Assembly (NCBI GenBank): GCA_031411235.1
Contig: JANOAR010000083.1
Coordinates: forward strand, 1-19,623
Origin: JANOAR01 sp031411235
GTDB taxonomy: Bacteria; Verrucomicrobiota; Verrucomicrobiia; Verrucomicrobiales; Verrucomicrobiaceae
Length of the DNA stretch: 19,623 bases
Direction: 5' to 3'
This document shows positions 15,128 to 19,623 of this stretch, in pieces. The notes below the pieces were generated by a model. That model was given only the letters and a program-made list of their open reading frames with translations, was not told the DNA's origin and ran no database searches. How positions within the stretch are numbered: the first letter of the stretch is position 1; every line of letters starts with the position of its first letter. The translations under genes and the position numbers were made by a program.

Positions 15128-15264
15128 AAGGGACAAGGGATAAGGAACAAGGAACAAGGGGAGTGCCTTCGGGTGTGCTCTTCGAGAGGGCTGTGGTTTT
15201 GAACTCCGGCGCGAAGCTTCTTGCCCCTTGTCCCTTATTCCTTATTCCTTATTCCTTGTCCCTT
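15128..15264 (+). repeat. Palindromic dispersed element, copy B, in the gcvP leader
   Basis: The left arm (15128-15161, AAGGGACAAGGGATAAGG start) is complementary to the right arm (15224-15264, made of CCCTTATTCC and TTATTCC units). The core between them contains GTGCCTTCGG, a small imperfect stem GCTCT-TCG-AGAGGGC, GGTTTTGAACTC and GCGCGAAGC. These match the element at 6863-6988 in order and orientation. It ends 24 bases before the gcvP start, and the tail between is pyrimidine-rich. An open frame passes through it but the encoded residues are not protein-like. Confidence 0.82.
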
Positions 15265-15288
15265 CTTTCTCCTCCCTCTCCGCTCCCC

Positions 15289-18123
<2,835 letters not shown>

Positions 18124-18150
18124 CAGGAAGCGCGTGCGGCGTCGCCAACG

Positions 18151-18178
18151 CCCTGGGTAACGACAAACACACTCAGGG
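18151..18178 (+). terminator. Hairpin after gcvP
   Basis: CCCTGGGT (18151-18158) pairs with ACTCAGGG (18171-18178) over 8 bp with one G-U pair and a 12-base loop. It begins 27 bp after the gcvP stop. There is no T-run, so termination would not be of the simple intrinsic kind. Confidence 0.35.
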
Positions 18179-18189
18179 ATGGGGCAAAA

Positions 18190-18231
18190 GGTGGAATGGC
18201 ATAAGCCATCATCATTTTTGATGATTCCACC
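18190..18231. repeat. Cruciform-like nested inverted repeat
   Basis: An outer stem GGTGGA/TCCACC (18190-18195 and 18226-18231) encloses two adjacent hairpins: ATGGC-ATAA-GCCAT (18196-18209) and CATCAT-TTTT-GATG (about 18210-18222). The shape is a three-way junction. It may be a terminator structure for gcvP or part of a dispersed repeat. Confidence 0.5.
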
Positions 18232-18319
18232 CGTGGTGTTGCGCTCCATAGGGATAGGCCCATCGCTTGAAGCTCCCTGACGACGCATTCCCATCCGTGA
18301 TAAACCCGGCCAACCCACG

Positions 18320-18561
18320 GAGCCACGCCGCCGCTCTGCGGAGCCACGCCGCCGCTCCACGAGCCACGCCACCGCTCCACGAGCCACGCCACCGCTCTGC
18401 GGAGCCACGCCGCCGCTCCACGGAGCCACGCCGCCGCTCCACGGAGCCACGCCGCCGCTCCACGGAGCCACGCCACCGCTCCACGGAGCCACGCCGCCGC
18501 TCCATGAGCCACGCCACCGCTCCACGGAGCCACGCCGCCGCTCCACGGAGCCACGCCGCCG
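18320..18561 (+). repeat. Tandem repeat array, about 12 copies of a 20/21-bp hairpin unit
   Basis: The unit is GAGCCACGCC-(G/A)CCGCTC-(CAC/TGC/CAT)-G. Eleven complete units start at 18320, 18341, 18361, 18381, 18402, 18423, 18444, 18465, 18486, 18506 and 18527, and a truncated one starts at 18548. Eight are 21 bp and three (18341, 18361, 18486) lack the final G. Most copies carry GGAGC...GCTCC, so each can fold on itself or with its neighbour. There are no spacers, so it is not a CRISPR array. Confidence 0.93.
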
Positions 18562-18881
18562 TGAAACGGCTCTGGAGGATACCGTCGCGGCACCAACCTC
18601 GTAAAATCAAGGCTTCCAGCGTCATGCCAGGATTCCGCCACCCCCGCGCCGCCGCCCTGGCAGAGGACGTCTGGCCCGATTTCGCAGAAATGAGATGCCG
18701 CACTCGCAGTCGTCGTTCAAAGCGTCCCCGCCCAACCCACCAACCCCGCCACCGCCGCCAACCTTCTCACCCACGTCTTGACCGCAGGCTGCTTTTTTGC
18801 TGAACTCGGGCCTTTATCCCCAGACTATGAATTCGCACTCATCCACACGGAAAAGTTATGGTTTCGCCGTTAGGCAACACA

Positions 18882-18914
18882 AAAGTGTGGACGAATCTGA
18901 TTATGCCACACTTT
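18882..18914. promoter_or_regulatory. Inverted repeat upstream of the DUF2314 gene
   Basis: AAAGTGTGG (18882-18890) and CCACACTTT (18906-18914) are perfectly complementary over 9 bp with a 15-base spacer, ending 52 bp before the start at 18967. The AT-rich setting and position suit an operator or a leader hairpin. A nearby CCACAC (18843-18848) could compete for pairing. Confidence 0.5.
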
Positions 18915-18966
18915 AGTCTGTCTAAACAACGTTCGGGCAACTGCTGAGTCGGCTACCTTTCCACCA

Positions 18967-19452
18967 ATGAGCATCTGGTCAGACCCACCCAAGGAGCCTC
19001 TCGCAATGGCCCTTCGCAAGGATGATCCCGAGATGAAGGCTGCTTATCGGAAGGCTGCTGTGACATTGCCAGACTTCATCGCCCACATTGGGATTGGCGA
19101 TGATCGATTCTGTTCGCTGAAGCTGTGCTTCAAAGATCCCGATCTATCGGAGCGGCTTGGTGAGGAGCGGCTATTCTACTGGTGGCTCGACTTCGCCCAT
19201 TATCACGCAGACGAGAGAGTGTTCTCGGCAGCGTTTACCGAGGTGCCAACAGGGCTTGAGCGTTACCATCAAGTCGGACAGAGGCTTTCGATTGAGGGCG
19301 AGGACATCTTTGACTGGCGAGTCAACCGAGGTGGCTGCCTGTATGGCGGATTCACCATCCGAGTTGCCCGAAAGCACATTCCAGAAGCCGAACTTGCCGA
19401 CTACGACAAGTTCATTGGCGTGACAGAGTATTCCGAAGTGACAGCACCATGA
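18967..19452 (+). CDS. DUF2314 domain protein
   Basis: The 161-residue product has no signal peptide or membrane helix. Residues about 20-60 (DDPEMKAAYRKAAVTLPDFI) and the block VGQRLSIEGEDIFDWRVNRGGCLYGGFTIRVARKHIPEAELADY (about 100-145) match the DUF2314 pattern, in which a predicted beta-rich domain has a conserved 'I.DW......G...GG.T.R' motif. No enzymatic function is assigned to the family. The gene stands alone after a long non-coding stretch. The first ATG (18967) is taken; an ATG at 19006 (MALRKDDPEM) is an alternative. Its base composition is less GC-rich than the genes to its left. Confidence 0.8.
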   Translation: MSIWSDPPKEPLAMALRKDDPEMKAAYRKAAVTLPDFIAHIGIGDDRFCSLKLCFKDPDLSERLGEERLFYWWLDFAHYHADERVFSAAFTEVPTGLERYHQVGQRLSIEGEDIFDWRVNRGGCLYGGFTIRVARKHIPEAELADYDKFIGVTEYSEVTAP

Positions 19453-19480
19453 CCTGCAACTACATGAATCCGCAACTCAA

Positions 19481-19512
19481 GCCCGAACCCTCAAGTTGGC
19501 TTTGATTCGGGC
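19481..19512. terminator. Possible bidirectional hairpin between convergent ends
   Basis: GCCCGAA (19481-19487) pairs with TTCGGGC (19506-19512) around an 18-base loop. It sits 29 bp after the DUF2314 stop and before the proposed end of a minus-strand gene, where a two-way terminator would be expected. The support is the pairing alone. Confidence 0.3.
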
Positions 19513-19553
19513 GCGGTGGGCATGGTTTCGCCCTCGGCTTTGTTCGCCCGACA

Positions 19554-19623
19554 TCAAAGGTGACGGTTGTTGAACATGCCCGGCTTGGACTTACCGCCGC
19601 CTTTTGTCGGAGGGGTGGACGCG
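19554..19623 (-). CDS. Possible C-terminal end of a minus-strand gene entering from the right
   Basis: From the right edge one minus-strand frame reads ASTPPTKGGGKSKPGMFNNRHL and then a stop at 19554-19556. The Lys/Gly/Pro-rich, soluble tail looks like a natural C-terminus, and a gene ending here would converge on the DUF2314 gene. Only 22 residues are visible and the opposite strand is also open to the edge, so this is a weak call and no function can be given. Confidence 0.3.
   Translation of the reverse strand, partial: ASTPPTKGGGKSKPGMFNNRHL

Larger units (their letters stand above)
18124..18966. other. Non-coding region between gcvP and the DUF2314 gene
   Basis: About 840 bases without a convincing gene. 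It contains hairpins at 18151-18178, 18190-18231 and 18882-18914 and a tandem array at 18320-18561. Long open frames on both strands here arise because the 21-bp repeat keeps all frames free of stops; their products are low-complexity (for example AWLRGA or EPRRRST repeats) and resemble no known family. Confidence 0.65.

Noticed and set aside
15070..15288. N-terminal extension of GcvP, and a glycine riboswitch in its leader
   Set aside because: The extension is translated repeat element, and the known N-terminus starts at 15289. The leader shows a palindromic repeat and no recognisable tandem glycine aptamer.
18320..18561. CRISPR array
   Set aside because: Repeat units abut with no unique spacers, and no cas genes are present.
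18267..18803. Plus-strand 178-residue open frame over the tandem array
   Set aside because: It consists of Arg/Pro/Ser/His repeats that reflect the DNA repeat, with no domain and no ribosome site.
19449..19505. Tiny plus-strand frame overlapping the DUF2314 stop (ATGA), 18 residues
   Set aside because: It is very short, has no ribosome site and runs into a hairpin. The following frame is open to the edge but lacks a start.

Overview
The window reads as a chromosomal segment of a GC-rich, Gram-negative-type bacterium. The mix of genes (a large Ser/Thr kinase with a beta-helix ectodomain, an FHA partner, signal-peptide-bearing small heat-shock and YfdX proteins, a secreted lactonase, DUF1802 and DUF2314 proteins) and the rarity of Shine-Dalgarno sequences fit Verrucomicrobiota (Prosthecobacter/Verrucomicrobium-like). 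That placement is inference; there is no rRNA or marker gene to settle it. I saw no tRNA, rRNA, transposase, integrase or CRISPR array.

Left part (1-5740): the 5' end of a CHASE3/PAS/PAS sensor histidine kinase runs off the left edge on the minus strand. After about 690 bp of non-coding DNA comes a three-gene plus-strand proteostasis cluster: a cytoplasmic-type Hsp20, a YfdX protein with a signal peptide, and a predicted exported protein with two alpha-crystallin domains. Each gene is followed by a strong hairpin, and the cluster lies between two nearly identical 37-38-bp direct repeats about 3.2 kb apart. Hsp20 plus YfdX recalls the transmissible heat-resistance loci of Proteobacteria, but the tandem exported alpha-crystallin protein and the layout differ. 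Just beyond is a small membrane-anchored gene broken by one frameshift.

Middle part (5742-12745): a minus-strand series encodes a transmembrane Ser/Thr kinase, a proteasome/HslV-type Ntn hydrolase with an N-terminal Ser, a DUF1802 protein and alanine racemase. Divergent from the kinase is a protein made of a degenerate kinase-like domain, a proline-rich linker and an FHA domain. The pair looks like a signalling module: an active kinase that senses outside the membrane and a phospho-reader with an inactive kinase fold.

Right part (12831-19623): a membrane-anchored endonuclease/exonuclease/phosphatase-fold protein converges on a secreted lactonase-family beta-propeller. Divergent from the lactonase is full-length glycine decarboxylase (GcvP). 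Then come about 840 bp without a convincing gene, holding several hairpins and a roughly 12-copy 20/21-bp tandem array, a DUF2314 gene, and possibly the 3' end of a minus-strand gene at the right edge.

Two related palindromic elements of about 130 bp, with arms built of AAGGAATAAGG-like units and a shared core, sit directly before the start codons of alr and gcvP in the same orientation relative to those genes. They are probably members of a dispersed repeat family and form most of the leader of both genes.
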